64,000 nt of DNA from Phytophthora hibernalis (taxonomy: Eukaryota; Oomycota; Peronosporomycetes; Peronosporales; Peronosporaceae): contig JAAKBF010000154.1 of assembly GCA_012656075.1 (NCBI GenBank), positions 156,438 to 220,437 on the forward strand, in the 5' to 3' direction. This document shows positions 45,313 through 56,470 of the stretch, piece after piece; within the stretch, counting starts at the first letter, position 1, and each line of letters begins with the position of its first letter. Both the position numbers and the translations under genes were made by a program. The notes under the pieces are model-generated. The model was not told the origin of the DNA and ran no database searches. It saw only the letters and a list, made by a program, of their open reading frames with translations.

Positions 45313-46664
45313 GTTGCCTGAACAAGCAGTACTGCGGCTTCGTTCGGAGCAGGAATGAAAAACAATGGCTGCCCGAGGCGCCTACTTGAGTTGCTGATCA
45401 GCAACTTTAAGTTGCAGGTTTAGAAGTTCGACAGTAATTTGTTAAGCTATATGTGTTTAGCAAATCGAAAGCAAATTAGATATATGTATTTCTAAGTTCC
45501 AGAACCGTCCAGGATCCTGTAAAAATACATAAACGAATATATATGTAATTACGACAAACTTGTCAACTTACACTTATCAATATTTAACATCGCATAACCT
45601 TATAAGCTGCCATATTGTAGCGGAAAACACGTGAATGTTGACCCAGTCGGTCTCAAGCGACATTCAAGCCACCTTACACGAATGTTGACCCAGCCATCTT
45701 ATAACAACATTCAAGCAACCTTCGTTAGGTGCGTTGGGTCACCGCGAGATCATGCTGCTCTCCGCCAACACTGTTGTTGGCCCAGCCATCTCGTCCGTCG
45801 TGGGGATACAGACCGCATGCGTCTGCCACGAGATGCAGGCCGTGGAAGTGAACGTCAAGATCACGAGCCACGAGTCGATCACGTCCTGCTCTTCACGGGG
45901 CAGCGCAGTCGTCAAGCTGGTACAGGCGCAGCAGGCCATCATGTTCAGAATACAAACGCCTACTTTGCTTAGACGTTCATTGTTTGAAGGCTTGACCGAC
46001 TTCACTAGGACGAAGGACGAGCTCTAATAATTATGACTGCTGTACTCAGCACGACAGCGACTCGCGCCATGGCACGCTGCTCGATTTATCGGCGCTGCTG
46101 GTCTCCACCTCGAACTGCACCAGCGGGAAGATTGTCTACACATCCAACTCTCGCCCGCCACGAAGGTCTCATTTAGCTTCAACACGCCGCTGCAGTGATT
46201 ATGTACGTCCGCCACCTCACACACGCGCACGAAGAAGCGTCGCTCATCCCAGTCCAAATTGCCGTCGATGATCGACCTGAACACGGCTCGGCAGTCTCCA
46301 CATTTGGGTACAGGCATAGTTGACAACAAAACTCGAAAATTCTGCTGTCATCGGGGGCATTACCACCACACAAGCTGTGACTGGCAATGAAGGTGGGGGT
46401 TGGTCAATAAGAGGGTAACGATGCAGATAGTGCGTGGTTGCCGACAGCTACATGTACTGTATATGAAGTATCATTCGATGACAGTTTTTGAGATTCAGTT
46501 TTGCACTTACAAAACTTGAGCTTGCTCCCTTGGAAGGAAGTATACCGGTACTCTTGAGTACTGCAGGATTTGACCCAGAGTTGTTTTTTCGTTTTGCGGA
46601 TTGGTCCCCCAAAAGGCATAAATTCAAGTATTTCTGCAAAACTTGAAGACCAAATCATTGTTTA
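45313..46664. other. Gene-poor region with short duplications and gene-like fragments
   Basis: 45420-45620 is AT-rich. A 47-bp imperfect tandem pair (starts 45633 and 45680, each beginning GAATGTTGACCCAG) follows. GC-rich, coding-like stretches lie at 45734-45950 (+; MLLSANTVVGPAISSVVGIQ) and 46040-46330 (-; DERRFFVRVCEVADVHNH). Each is open over 70-100 codons but lacks a supported start or end, and I do not recognise either. They may be halves of one broken gene. Confidence 0.4.
45389..45406. promoter_or_regulatory. 18-bp perfect palindrome upstream of the Lys-rich gene
   Basis: The palindrome AGTTGCTGATCAGCAACT is centred on TGATCA, about 77 bp upstream of the ATG at 45312. It could bind a dimeric regulator; this is inference only. 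Confidence 0.3.
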
Positions 46665-46672
46665 TGGTGGAG
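46665..46672. repeat. Left 8-bp target-site duplication of MITE
   Basis: TGGTGGAG immediately precedes the left terminal inverted repeat and is repeated exactly at 47079-47086. Confidence 0.85.
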
Positions 46673-47078
46673 CAGGGCTCCCGATTATGGCATTTTTTAT
46701 GAGGAGGCCTCCTCCGACATAAATAATGGCATGAGCAATCTGAAATCGAAACATAAATTATGTCATCTTACTGCAGTGAACAATAAATAATGAAGCGCTA
46801 GTTGATGTTACATTGCACCTACAAAAACATGAAAATTTAACTGTGGAGATGTTTGTGTGGGATATGCTACGTAGTGCCTCGAAGTGCGTTGCTTAGAAAC
46901 TCATTTTACAACGGATCTGACAGCTTGAACGACTTTATTAGGACGAAGACTGGGCTCCATAAATTATGTTGTGTGTCCAGAATAAATTATGTTATGGTCT
47001 GCATGGTTGGCCTAAATAAATATATTTATGGTTTCATAAGAAATTATTGAAAAGACCATGCCATAATCGGGAGCCCTG
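46673..47078. mobile_element. hAT-type MITE (406 bp, non-autonomous)
   Basis: Perfect 21-bp terminal inverted repeats (46673-46693 and 47058-47078, beginning CAGGGCTCCCGATTATGG) are bracketed by an exact 8-bp target-site duplication. Eight-bp duplications with CAGGG-type ends are the signature of the hAT superfamily. The interior is AT-rich with several ATAAATTATG motifs and no transposase frame, so movement would need an enzyme supplied elsewhere. Confidence 0.88.
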
Positions 47079-47086
47079 TGGTGGAG
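47079..47086. repeat. Right 8-bp target-site duplication of MITE
   Basis: TGGTGGAG directly after the right terminal inverted repeat. Confidence 0.85.
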
Positions 47087-47343
47087 GCGCCAATTATATA
47101 ATAACTCTGCTCACAAATATCCAGAGCTTCCTGGCAAAGCATGGCATTAGTTTTAATCGTTCTTGAGCTCTAAGCTTTGAACTTGAGCACACTGGACGCA
47201 ACAGCGAGACCACTTCAAAGCGTCTTGGACGTTGTATCGTGTTGGTGTTCCCAGCGTTGGTCTCGAGTTTGACATACATATAGGACTCTTCGCGGGTCAC
47301 GGCCGCTAATATCAAGCTCCAACGAAGCGTAGCGTCAAGGAGA

Positions 47344-47570
47344 TGTCGAAGAGGATGTCAACCTCGGGACGCTGCCCGCTCTAGACGCTCTGTTAGAGAT
47401 GGCCGAGATGTCGTTTAACGAATTCGGAGACGACTTGAAGGTGGGCGAGCTAGCCGAAGTGGTAGTCATACGACCACACAAGGAGTTGAACTCATCTTCG
47501 CCTCTGGATGAAGCTGTCCTTGAAGACACAAAGAAAGCGCTCAATGATCGTACCGATCCTGAAGAATTCA
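47344..47570 (+). mobile_element. Ty3/gypsy fragment, segment normally preceding reverse transcriptase (plus orientation)
   Basis: The open frame carries DLKVGELAEVVVIRP and SSPLDEAVLEDTKKAL, followed by RTDPEE. By memory of oomycete Ty3/gypsy polyproteins this lies just upstream of the reverse-transcriptase domain; an alignment is needed to confirm. The recognisable part stops at about 47566, where sequence of opposite orientation begins. No reverse transcriptase follows on this strand. Confidence 0.6.
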
Positions 47571-47578
47571 TCGGATCC

Positions 47579-48890
47579 GTTGAATACCAAAAATTGCTTG
47601 GAGCCGAGCAGGTGAACCCTGAACTCAACAAGAGCGTACTTCATCGCAATTAGCTCCTTGTCATGAACTGGATAGTTCTTCTCTGCTGCCTTGATCTGGC
47701 GAGATTAAAACGCGATCACGCGGTCTCGCCCCTCGGCGTCTATCTGCAGCAGTGCACAGCCGATGGCGAAGTCCGAAACATCGCAGACGACACTGAATGG
47801 GTTCAGGGTCTGGCAACGTCAAGATAGGAGCGTTAGGAGACCCTCCTTGACTGCCTCAAATGCATCTTCATGTTCGGTGTCCCAGCACCATTCCACATCC
47901 TTCTTAAGGAGATTCGACAAGGGCGAGCCATGTCAGCGTAATTTTCGCTGCACTTGGACAAGTAGTTGGCTAGACCCAGCCACTTTCGCAGGTCCTTCTG
48001 GTTCTTAGGAACCGGCCCACGATGGTCTTGACCTTAGCGTGATTTGCATGACGGCCTCGATTGCCGATGAAGCACCCTAAGAGGGAATTTCTTCCGCACC
48101 AAATATACCCTTGTCTCCATTGGCATACAACTTATTAGTGCTCATGCAACTCGAGCACTGCTCGAAGATGGTCGATATTGTTTTCCACATCTGACTTCCC
48201 GTGCTCCGCATGACTGTGAATGAAGATGTCATCAAAGTACGTTTGTGCGTACGCTCGATGCAATCTGAAGAGCTGCGTCACGAGACGATTGAACGTCGCT
48301 GGAGCGTTCGACAGTTCTTAGGGAATTACCAACCACTCCCAGAGCATACTGCTAGGAGTACTGACAGCCGTCAGTGAGACATCGCTCGTTCACATGAGCA
48401 GCTGATAATAGCCATCGACCAAGTCGAACGTGCTGTACATCATACATCCAACCATGTTGTTCTACAGAATATCCTTTCGAGGGATCGGCGTTTCTACTGG
48501 AATGGTGACAGCGTTAAGCTTGTTAAAAGCAGAATGAACGCTATGCCACTGGGTATTTGGCTGTCTGACACAGAACGTCGGTGTGGAGTGTGGAGACCTG
48601 CTCTCGCGCACCATGCTCGCCTCGTACTTCGCACTGACTAGCGCGTCAATGACATCACACAGCTTCCGTGGTAACGGCCACTGTCTAGTCACGCAGGACT
48701 TGGTTCCAGGATCGAGATCAATTTCATGACGTACTCCTCGATCTGGAGGTAGATCCGAGGGCGGGTCCTTAGAGACAACGTCTTAAAACTCCTTTACCAA
48801 GGCATAATACTGATCATGCGTCTCTACGCACAGCGACCCAGTCGCCTCACCTCTCGCTGAGGATGGCCCCATTGATGCCATTCTTTGCTG
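47579..48890 (-). mobile_element. Ty3/gypsy retrotransposon pol remnant: reverse transcriptase and RNase H
   Basis: Reading the minus strand from about 48830: a segment with DPPSDLPPDRGVRHEIDLD, then TRQWPLPRKL, SPHSTPTFCVRQPN, IPRKDIL, TFDLVDGYYQLLM, SNAPATFNRLVTQLFR and the catalytic YFDDIFIHS (near 48230), followed by RNase H motifs FAIGCALLQIDAEGRDRVIAF and NYPVHDKELIAMKYALVEF near 47640. It is interrupted by stops and frame changes (for example near 48670-48700, 48380, 48310, 48120, 47720), so it is dead. The match ends at about 47579, exactly where the oppositely oriented fragment begins. No integrase or intact LTR is attached. Confidence 0.85.
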
Positions 48891-49900
48891 AATATATCTT
48901 CGAGGTGAAGTATAAGCCAGTGAAACAAAAAGCAGGCCAGATTATAAGCTAGCCCATGTCACGACAGTGACTTCGTCAGTGGCAGATGTAACCCTCCCGC
49001 ACTCACGCGTTGTATATGAATAAATGCAAGGTGTTGGCTCTTCTTTGATCATGTTGTAAATTCTACATGTTAAGGACGTTGAAATGCACAGGGTTGGGAG
49101 AAAAATGCAAAAGCCAGTACCCAACATTACAACGAAGGACTTCGAGATAGCTCAAGAACGAGTACTGATTTCGGACCAGATTATTAAAATTCCCACATTA
49201 TGTGTACCTTGTGATTCTGATACCCCGTCGGATTTGTTAATCAATGCAAATAGACGAGTCTCAATGGTTGCATTATTCCTTTTCTATATTTAATCCATTA
49301 AATCGCTTTGTCAAAATAGCCGCGCATAACAAAATAAGCACTGTACTAACCGTGTACCAATTGTAACACTAGTAGTGTATATGATTGTCTATCATAGTGT
49401 TACACTATGACGTTCCACCATATCCAGACACGAGTACTCGGAGGTATTAATAACGCCGGCGGCGCAGCAGAAAATAAGGTGCTGAGAGTTTTTTGTTTGT
49501 TTGACCCGCTTGGTTGCTACACAGCTAGCCAACTAAGATCGATCCATTTTATGCAATCAATGATGATTGGAGACATAGTCTGGTAAATATGCTTGCTCTC
49601 TGTTCAAATTCAATAAAAAGCCAAAAACGACATCCACAATATACAAACGATGGTTAATTTAACTACATGCTAGTGCATAGATCTGCACACGATTTGCAGC
49701 CGTACCGCCTGTCGTCAGGTCAGCTTCCCGTAGTTTCAAGAAAGGCCTTCGAACTTTCTTGTCTTACTACAGCTGAGTAAAGTAAAATGCCAGTTCTGGC
49801 ACGGTCCCAATTATGGCACGGTTTTAGACATGGATTCACTATTCATTGCGCCGTTTTTGGCGCTCAAAAACGTATAAGTTATCTAAGGTATTTGCTTATG
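48891..49900. other. AT-rich region between retrotransposon remnant and tRNA array
   Basis: Contains the LTR-like inverted repeat and one short ORF (49084-49293, 69 codons, MHRVGRKMQKPVPN) without recognisable motifs. Nothing else supportable was seen. Part of it may be eroded LTR or leader sequence. Confidence 0.4.
49362..49404. repeat. Inverted repeat with Ty3-LTR-like ends
   Basis: TGTAACACTA (49362-49371) and TAGTGTTACA (49395-49404) form a perfect 10-bp inverted pair with a 23-bp loop. TG...CA termini of this kind are common at LTR ends, and the site lies upstream (minus-strand sense) of the gypsy pol remnant. Only a possible LTR trace. Confidence 0.4.
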
Positions 49901-50312
49901 CCACAACCACAACAAACACGCACACGCGAGCTTCAGCCTCACCCACCGCTTCGTACTCGCCGTGCCGTCCAACTTCGAATGCGCAGCCTACCAGCGCGGA
50001 TCGAACGTAGCGCCTCGTATCCGCCTTCTTGCCGGATATGGCCGTCCCTGCTGCCATTCGCCGACACCGCAGGACCCACAGCGAGTACCGCAAGCATCCG
50101 ACATCGAGTGAAAGACCGTCAGGAAGATTTCCACCGCCAGGACCATCCGACCAAGCAGTGGACTCGGACCCGTATCGAGCCTTTCTGGGACCACCAGGGA
50201 TGTGCAGGTACGTGTGTGTGAGCCACACCGGCCCTTGCAGCATGCCGAGCGCCACGGGAGACACAAAAGCAGCGTCGCAGCTGCGAGGCCGAGCCGATAA
50301 TAGAGCGCAAAA

Positions 50313-50385
50313 TGGTCATACAGGGGCTCGAACCCTGGACCGCAGCGTTATTAGCACTGTGCTCTACCGACTGAGCTATACGACC
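50313..50385 (-). tRNA. trnI-AAU: tRNA-Ile(AAU), copy 1
   Basis: A 73-nt cloverleaf: acceptor GGTCGTA/TATGACC (one G-U pair), D-arm GCTC/GAGC, anticodon stem CAGTG/CGCTG with loop CTAATAA (anticodon AAU, read as inosine-34), T-arm CAGGG/CCCTG with loop TTCGAGC, discriminator A, no encoded CCA, no intron. The internal A box (TAGCTCAGTCGG) and B box (GGTTCGAGCC) fit Pol III. A TTTT terminator follows the discriminator directly. The downstream part of this unit is the diverged edge copy. Confidence 0.97.
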
Positions 50386-50866
50386 AGCAAACTACATTGC
50401 ACACCACCCACACAAAATACAACCGTACCGATAAAACCACAACCAACACGCACACGCCAGCTTCACCACGGCCTCACCCACCGCTACGCGCACCTCTAGA
50501 GGCGCGTACTCGCCGTGCGGTTCAGCTTCGAATGCGCCGCCTACCAGCGCGGATCGAACGTAGCGCCTCGTATCCGCCTTCTTGCCGGATATAGCCGTCC
50601 CTGCAGTCATTCGCCGACACCGCAGGACCCACAGCGAGTACCGCAAGCATCCGACATCGAGTGAAAGACCGTCAGGAAGATTTCCACCGCCAGGACCATC
50701 CGACCAAGCAGTGGACTCGGACCCGTATCGAGCCTTGCTGGGACCACCATGGGATGTGCAGGTACGTGTGTGTGAGCCACACCGGCCCTTGCAGCATGCC
50801 GAGCGCCACGGGAGACACAAAAGCAGCGTCGCAGCTGCGAGGCCGAGCCGATAATAGAGCGCAAAA

Positions 50867-50939
50867 TGGTCATACAGGGGCTCGAACCCTGGACCGCAGC
50901 GTTATTAGCACTGTGCTCTACCGACTGAGCTATACGACC
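50867..50939 (-). tRNA. trnI-AAU: tRNA-Ile(AAU), copy 2
   Basis: Identical to copy 1; 554 bp from it. First fully standard unit. Confidence 0.97.
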
Positions 50940-51420
50940 AGCAAACTACATTGCACACCACCCACACAAAATACAACCGTACCGATAAAACCACAACCAA
51001 CACGCACACGCCAGCTTCACCACGGCCTCACCCACCGCTACGCGCACCTCTAGAGGCGCGTACTCGCCGTGCGGTTCAACTTCGAATGCGCCGCCTACCA
51101 GCGCGGATCGAACGTAGCGCCTCGTATCCGCCTTCTTGCCGGATATAGCCGTCCCTGCAGTCATTCGCCGACACCGCAGGACCCACAGCGAGTACCGCAA
51201 GCATCCGACATCGAGTGAAAGACCGTCAGGAAGATTTCCACCGCCAGGACCATCCGACCAAGCAGTGGACTCGGACCCGTATCGAGCCTTGCTGGGACCA
51301 CCATGGGATGTGCAGGTACGTGTGTGTGAGCCACACCGGCCCTTGCAGCATGCCGAGCGCCACGGGAGACACAAAAGCAGCGTCGCAGCTGCGAGGCCGA
51401 GCCGATAATAGAGCGCAAAA

Positions 51421-51493
51421 TGGTCATACAGGGGCTCGAACCCTGGACCGCAGCGTTATTAGCACTGTGCTCTACCGACTGAGCTATACGACC
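51421..51493 (-). tRNA. trnI-AAU: tRNA-Ile(AAU), copy 3
   Basis: Identical tRNA; 554-bp interval from copy 2. Confidence 0.97.
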
Positions 51494-51973
51494 AGCAAAC
51501 TACATTGCACACCACCCACACAAAATACAACCGTACCGATAAAACCACAACCAACACGCACACGCCAGCTTCACCACGGCCTCACCCACCGCTACGCGCA
51601 CCTCTAGAGGCGCGTACTCGCCGTGCGGTTCAACTTCGAATGCGCCGCCTACCAGCGCGGATCGAACGTAGCGCCTCGTATCCGCCTTCTTGCCGGATAT
51701 AGCCGTCCCTGCAGTCATTCGCCGACACCGCAGGACCCACAGCGAGTACCGCAAGCATCCGACATCGAGTGAAAGACCGTCAGGAAGATTTCCACCGCCA
51801 GGACCATCCGACCAAGCAGTGGACTCGGACCCGTATCGAGCCTTGCTGGGACCACCATGGATGTGCAGGTACGTGTGTGTGAGCCACACCGGCCCTTGCA
51901 GCATGCCGAGCGCCACGGGAGACACAAAAGCAGCGTCGCAGCTGCGTGGCCGAGCCGATAATAGAGCGCAAAA

Positions 51974-52046
51974 TGGTCATACAGGGGCTCGAACCCTGGA
52001 CCGCAGCGTTATTAGCACTGTGCTCTACCGACTGAGCTATACGACC
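51974..52046 (-). tRNA. trnI-AAU: tRNA-Ile(AAU), copy 4
   Basis: Identical tRNA; 553-bp interval from copy 3. Confidence 0.97.
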
Positions 52047-52526
52047 AGCAAACTACATTGCACACCACCCACACAAAATACAACCGTACCGATAAAACCA
52101 CAACCAACACGCACACGCCAGCTTCACCACGGCCTCACCCACCGCTACGCGCACCTCTAGAGGCGCGTACTCGCCGTGCGGTCCAACTTCGAATGCGCCG
52201 CCTACCAGCGCGGATCGAACGTAGCGCCTCGTATCCGCCTTCTTGCCGGATATAGCCGTCCCTGCAGTCATTCGCCGACACCGCAGGACCCACAGCGAGT
52301 ACCGCAAGCATCCGACATCGAGTGAAAGACCGTCAGGAAGATTTCCACCGCCAGGACCATCCGACCAAGCAGTGGACTCGGACCCGTATCGAGCCTTGCT
52401 GGGACCACCATGGGATGTGCAGGTACGTGTGTGAGCCACACCGGCCCTTGCAGCATGCCGAGCGCCACGGGAGACACAAAAGCAGCGTCGCAGCTGCGTG
52501 GGCCGAGCCGATAATAGAGCGCAAAA

Positions 52527-52599
52527 TGGTCATACAGGGGCTCGAACCCTGGACCGCAGCGTTATTAGCACTGTGCTCTACCGACTGAGCTATACGACC
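52527..52599 (-). tRNA. trnI-AAU: tRNA-Ile(AAU), copy 5
   Basis: Identical tRNA; this unit has a shortened GTGTGAG tract and one extra G before the GCCGAG block. Confidence 0.97.
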
Positions 52600-53079
52600 A
52601 GCAAACTACATTGCACACCACCCACACAAAATACAACCGTACCGATAAAACCACAACCAACACGCACACGCCAGCTTCACCACGGCCTCACCCACCGCTA
52701 CGCGCACCTCTAGAGGCGCGTACTCGCCGTGCGGTTCAACTTCGAATGCGCCGCCTACCAGCGCGGATCGAACGTAGCGCCTCGTATCCGCCTTCTTGCC
52801 GGATATAGCCGTCCCTGCAGTCATTCGCCGACACCGCAGGACCCACAGCGAGTACCGCAAGCATCCGACATCGAGTGAAAGACCGTCAGGAAGATTTCCA
52901 CCGCCAGGACCATCCGACCAAGCAGTGGACTCGGACCCGTATCGAGCCTTGCTGGGACCACCAGGGATGTGCAGGTACGTGTGTGTGAGCCACACCGGCC
53001 CTTGCAGCATGCCGAGCGCCACGGGAGACACAAAAGCAGCGTCGCAGCTGCGAGGCCGAGCCGATAATAGAGCGCAAAA

Positions 53080-53152
53080 TGGTCATACAGGGGCTCGAAC
53101 CCTGGACCGCAGCGTTATTAGCACTGTGCTCTACCGACTGAGCTATACGACC
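53080..53152 (-). tRNA. trnI-AAU: tRNA-Ile(AAU), copy 6
   Basis: Identical tRNA; 553-bp interval from copy 5. Confidence 0.97.
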
Positions 53153-53628
53153 AGCAAACTACATTGCACACCACCCACACAAAATACAACCGTACCGATA
53201 AAACCACAACCAACACGCACACGCCAGCTTCACCACGGCCTCACCCACCGCTACGCGCACCTCTAGAGGCGCGTACTCGCCGTGCGGTTCAACTTCGAAT
53301 GCGCCGCCTACCAGCGCGGATCGAACGTAGCGCCTCGTATCCGCCTTCTTGCCGGATATAGCCGTCCCTGCAGTCATTCGCCGACACCGCAGGACCCACA
53401 GCGAGTACCGCAAGCATCCGACATCGAGTGAAAGACCGTCAGGAAGATTTCCACCGCCAGGACCATCCGACCAAGCAGTGGACTCGGACCCGTATCGAGC
53501 CTTGCTGGGACCACCATGGATGTGCACGTGTGTGTGAGCCACACCGGCCCTTGCAGCATGCCGAGCGCCACGGGAGACACAAAAGCAGCGTCGCAGCTGC
53601 GTGGCCGAGCCGATAAAAGAGCGCAAAA

Positions 53629-53701
53629 TGGTCATACAGGGGCTCGAACCCTGGACCGCAGCGTTATTAGCACTGTGCTCTACCGACTGAGCTATACGAC
53701 C
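53629..53701 (-). tRNA. trnI-AAU: tRNA-Ile(AAU), copy 7
   Basis: Identical tRNA; unit is 549 bp because of deletions before the GTGTGTGAG tract; trailer reads GATAAAAGAGC. Confidence 0.97.
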
Positions 53702-54182
53702 AGCAAACTACATTGCACACCACCCACACAAAATACAACCGTACCGATAAAACCACAACCAACACGCACACGCCAGCTTCACCACGGCCTCACCCACCGC
53801 TACGCGCACCTCTAGAGGCGCGTACTCGCCGTGCGGTTCAACTTCGAATGCGCCGCCTACCAGCGCGGATCGAACGTAGCGCCTCGTATCCGCCTTCTTG
53901 CCGGATATAGCCGTCCCTGCAGTCATTCGCCGACACCGCAGGACCCACAGCGAGTACCGCAAGCATCCGACATCGAGTGAAAGACCGTCAGGAAGATTTC
54001 CACCGCCAGGACCATCCGACCAAGCAGTGGACTCGGACCCGTATCGAGCCTTGCTGGGACCACCATGGGATGTGCAGGTACGTGTGTGTGAGCCACACCG
54101 GCCCTTGCAGCATGCCGAGCGCCACGGGAGACACAAAAGCAGCGTCGCAGCTGCGAGGCCGAGCCGATAATAGAGCGCAAAA

Positions 54183-54255
54183 TGGTCATACAGGGGCTCG
54201 AACCCTGGACCGCAGCGTTATTAGCACTGTGCTCTACCGACTGAGCTATACGACC
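54183..54255 (-). tRNA. trnI-AAU: tRNA-Ile(AAU), copy 8
   Basis: Identical tRNA; 554-bp interval from copy 7. Confidence 0.97.
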
Positions 54256-54736
54256 AGCAAACTACATTGCACACCACCCACACAAAATACAACCGTACCG
54301 ATAAAACCACAACCAACACGCACACGCCAGCTTCACCACGGCCTCACCCACCGCTACGCGCACCTCTAGAGGCGCGTACTCGCCGTGCGGTTCAACTTCG
54401 AATGCGCCGCCTACCAGCGCGGATCGAACGTAGCGCCTCGTATCCGCCTTCTTGCCGGATATAGCCGTCCCTGCAGTCATTCGCCGACACCGCAGGACCC
54501 ACAGCGAGTACCGCAAGCATCCGACATCGAGTGAAAGACCGTCAGGAAGATTTCCACCGCCAGGACCATCCGACCAAGCAGTGGACTCGGACCCGTATCG
54601 AGCCTTGCTGGGACCACCATGGGATGTGCAGGTACGTGTGTGTGAGCCACACCGGCCCTTGCAGCATGCCGAGCGCCACGGGAGACACAAAAGCAGCGTC
54701 GCAGCTGCGTGGCCGAGCCGATAATAGAGCGCAAAA

Positions 54737-54809
54737 TGGTCATACAGGGGCTCGAACCCTGGACCGCAGCGTTATTAGCACTGTGCTCTACCGACTGAGC
54801 TATACGACC
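54737..54809 (-). tRNA. trnI-AAU: tRNA-Ile(AAU), copy 9
   Basis: Identical tRNA; 554-bp interval from copy 8. Confidence 0.97.
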
Positions 54810-55289
54810 AGCAAACTACATTGCACACCACCCACACAAAATACAACCGTACCGATAAAACCACAACCAACACGCACACGCCAGCTTCACCACGGCCTCA
54901 CCCACCGCTACGCGCACCTCTAGAGGCGCGTACTCGCCGTGCGGTTCAACTTCGAATGCGCCGCCTACCAGCGCGGATCGAACGTAGCGCCTCGTATCCG
55001 CCTTCTTGCCGGATATAGCCGTCCCTGCAGTCATTCGCCGACACCGCAGGACCCACAGCGAGTACCGCAAGCATCCGACATCGAGTGAAAGACCGTCAGG
55101 AAGATTTCCACCGCCAGGACCATCCGACCAAGCAGTGGACTCGGACCCGTATCGAGCCTTGCTGGGACCACCATGGGATGTGCAGGTACGTGTGTGCGAG
55201 CCACACCGGCCCTTGCAGCATGCCGAGCGCCACGGGAGACACAAAAGCAGCGTCGCAGCTGCGGGCCGAGCCGATAATAGAGCGCAAAA

Positions 55290-55362
55290 TGGTCATACAG
55301 GGGCTCGAACCCTGGACCGCAGCGTTATTAGCACTGTGCTCTACCGACTGAGCTATACGACC
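55290..55362 (-). tRNA. trnI-AAU: tRNA-Ile(AAU), copy 10
   Basis: Identical tRNA; trailer context carries a small deletion before GGCCGAGCC. Confidence 0.97.
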
Positions 55363-55843
55363 AGCAAACTACATTGCACACCACCCACACAAAATACAAC
55401 CGTACCGATAAAACCACAACCAACACGCACACGCCAGCTTCACCACGGCCTCACCCACCGCTACGCGCACCTCTAGAGGCGCGTACTCGCCGTGCGGTCC
55501 AACTTCGAATGCGCCGCCTACCAGCGCGGATCGAACGTAGCGCCTCGTATCCGCCTTCTTGCCGGATATAGCCGTCCCTGCAGTCATTCGCCGACACCGC
55601 AGGACCCACAGCGAGTACCGCGAGCATCCGACATCGAGTGAAAGACCGTCAGGAAGATTTCCACCGCCAGGACCATCCGACCAAGCAGTGGACTCGGACC
55701 CGTATCGAGCCTTGCTGGGACCACCATGGGATGTGCAGGTACGTGTGTGTGAGCCACACCGGCCCTTGCAGCATGCCGAGCGCCACGGGAGACACAAAAG
55801 CAGCGTCGCAGCTGCGTGGCCGAGCCGATAATAGAGCGCAAAA

Positions 55844-55916
55844 TGGTCATACAGGGGCTCGAACCCTGGACCGCAGCGTTATTAGCACTGTGCTCTACCG
55901 ACTGAGCTATACGACC
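55844..55916 (-). tRNA. trnI-AAU: tRNA-Ile(AAU), copy 11
   Basis: Identical tRNA; the unit ending here is the first to show the CCGCGAGCATCC variant. Confidence 0.97.
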
Positions 55917-56397
55917 AGCAAACTACATTGCACACCACCCACACAAAATACAACCGTACCGATAAAACCACAACCAACACGCACACGCCAGCTTCACCAC
56001 GGCCTCACCCACCGCTACGCGCACCTCTAGAGGCGCGTACTCGCCGTGCGGTCCAACTTCGAATGCGCCGCCTACCAGCGCGGATCGAACGTAGCGCCTC
56101 GTATCCGCCTTCTTGCCGGATATAGCCGTCCCTGCAGTCATTCGCCGACACCGCAGGACCCACAGCGAGTACCGCGAGCATCCGACATCGAGTGAAAGAC
56201 CGTCAGGAAGATTTCCACCGCCAGGACCATCCGACCAAGCAGTGGACTCGGACCCGTATCGAGCCTTGCTGGGACCACCATGGGATGTGCAGGTACGTGT
56301 GTGTGAGCCACACCGGCCCTTGCAGCATGCCGAGCGCCACGGGAGACACAAAAGCAGCGTCGCAGCTGCGTGGCCGAGCCGATAATAGAGCGCAAAA

Positions 56398-56470
56398 TGG
56401 TCATACAGGGGCTCGAACCCTGGACCGCAGCGTTATTAGCACTGTGCTCTACCGACTGAGCTATACGACC
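56398..56470 (-). tRNA. trnI-AAU: tRNA-Ile(AAU), copy 12
   Basis: Identical tRNA; 554-bp interval from copy 11. Confidence 0.97.

Noticed and set aside
47399..47653. Independent host gene of 84 codons
   Set aside because: The first 55 codons match a Ty3/gypsy polyprotein and the last 25 are the antisense of RNase H from the opposite fragment.
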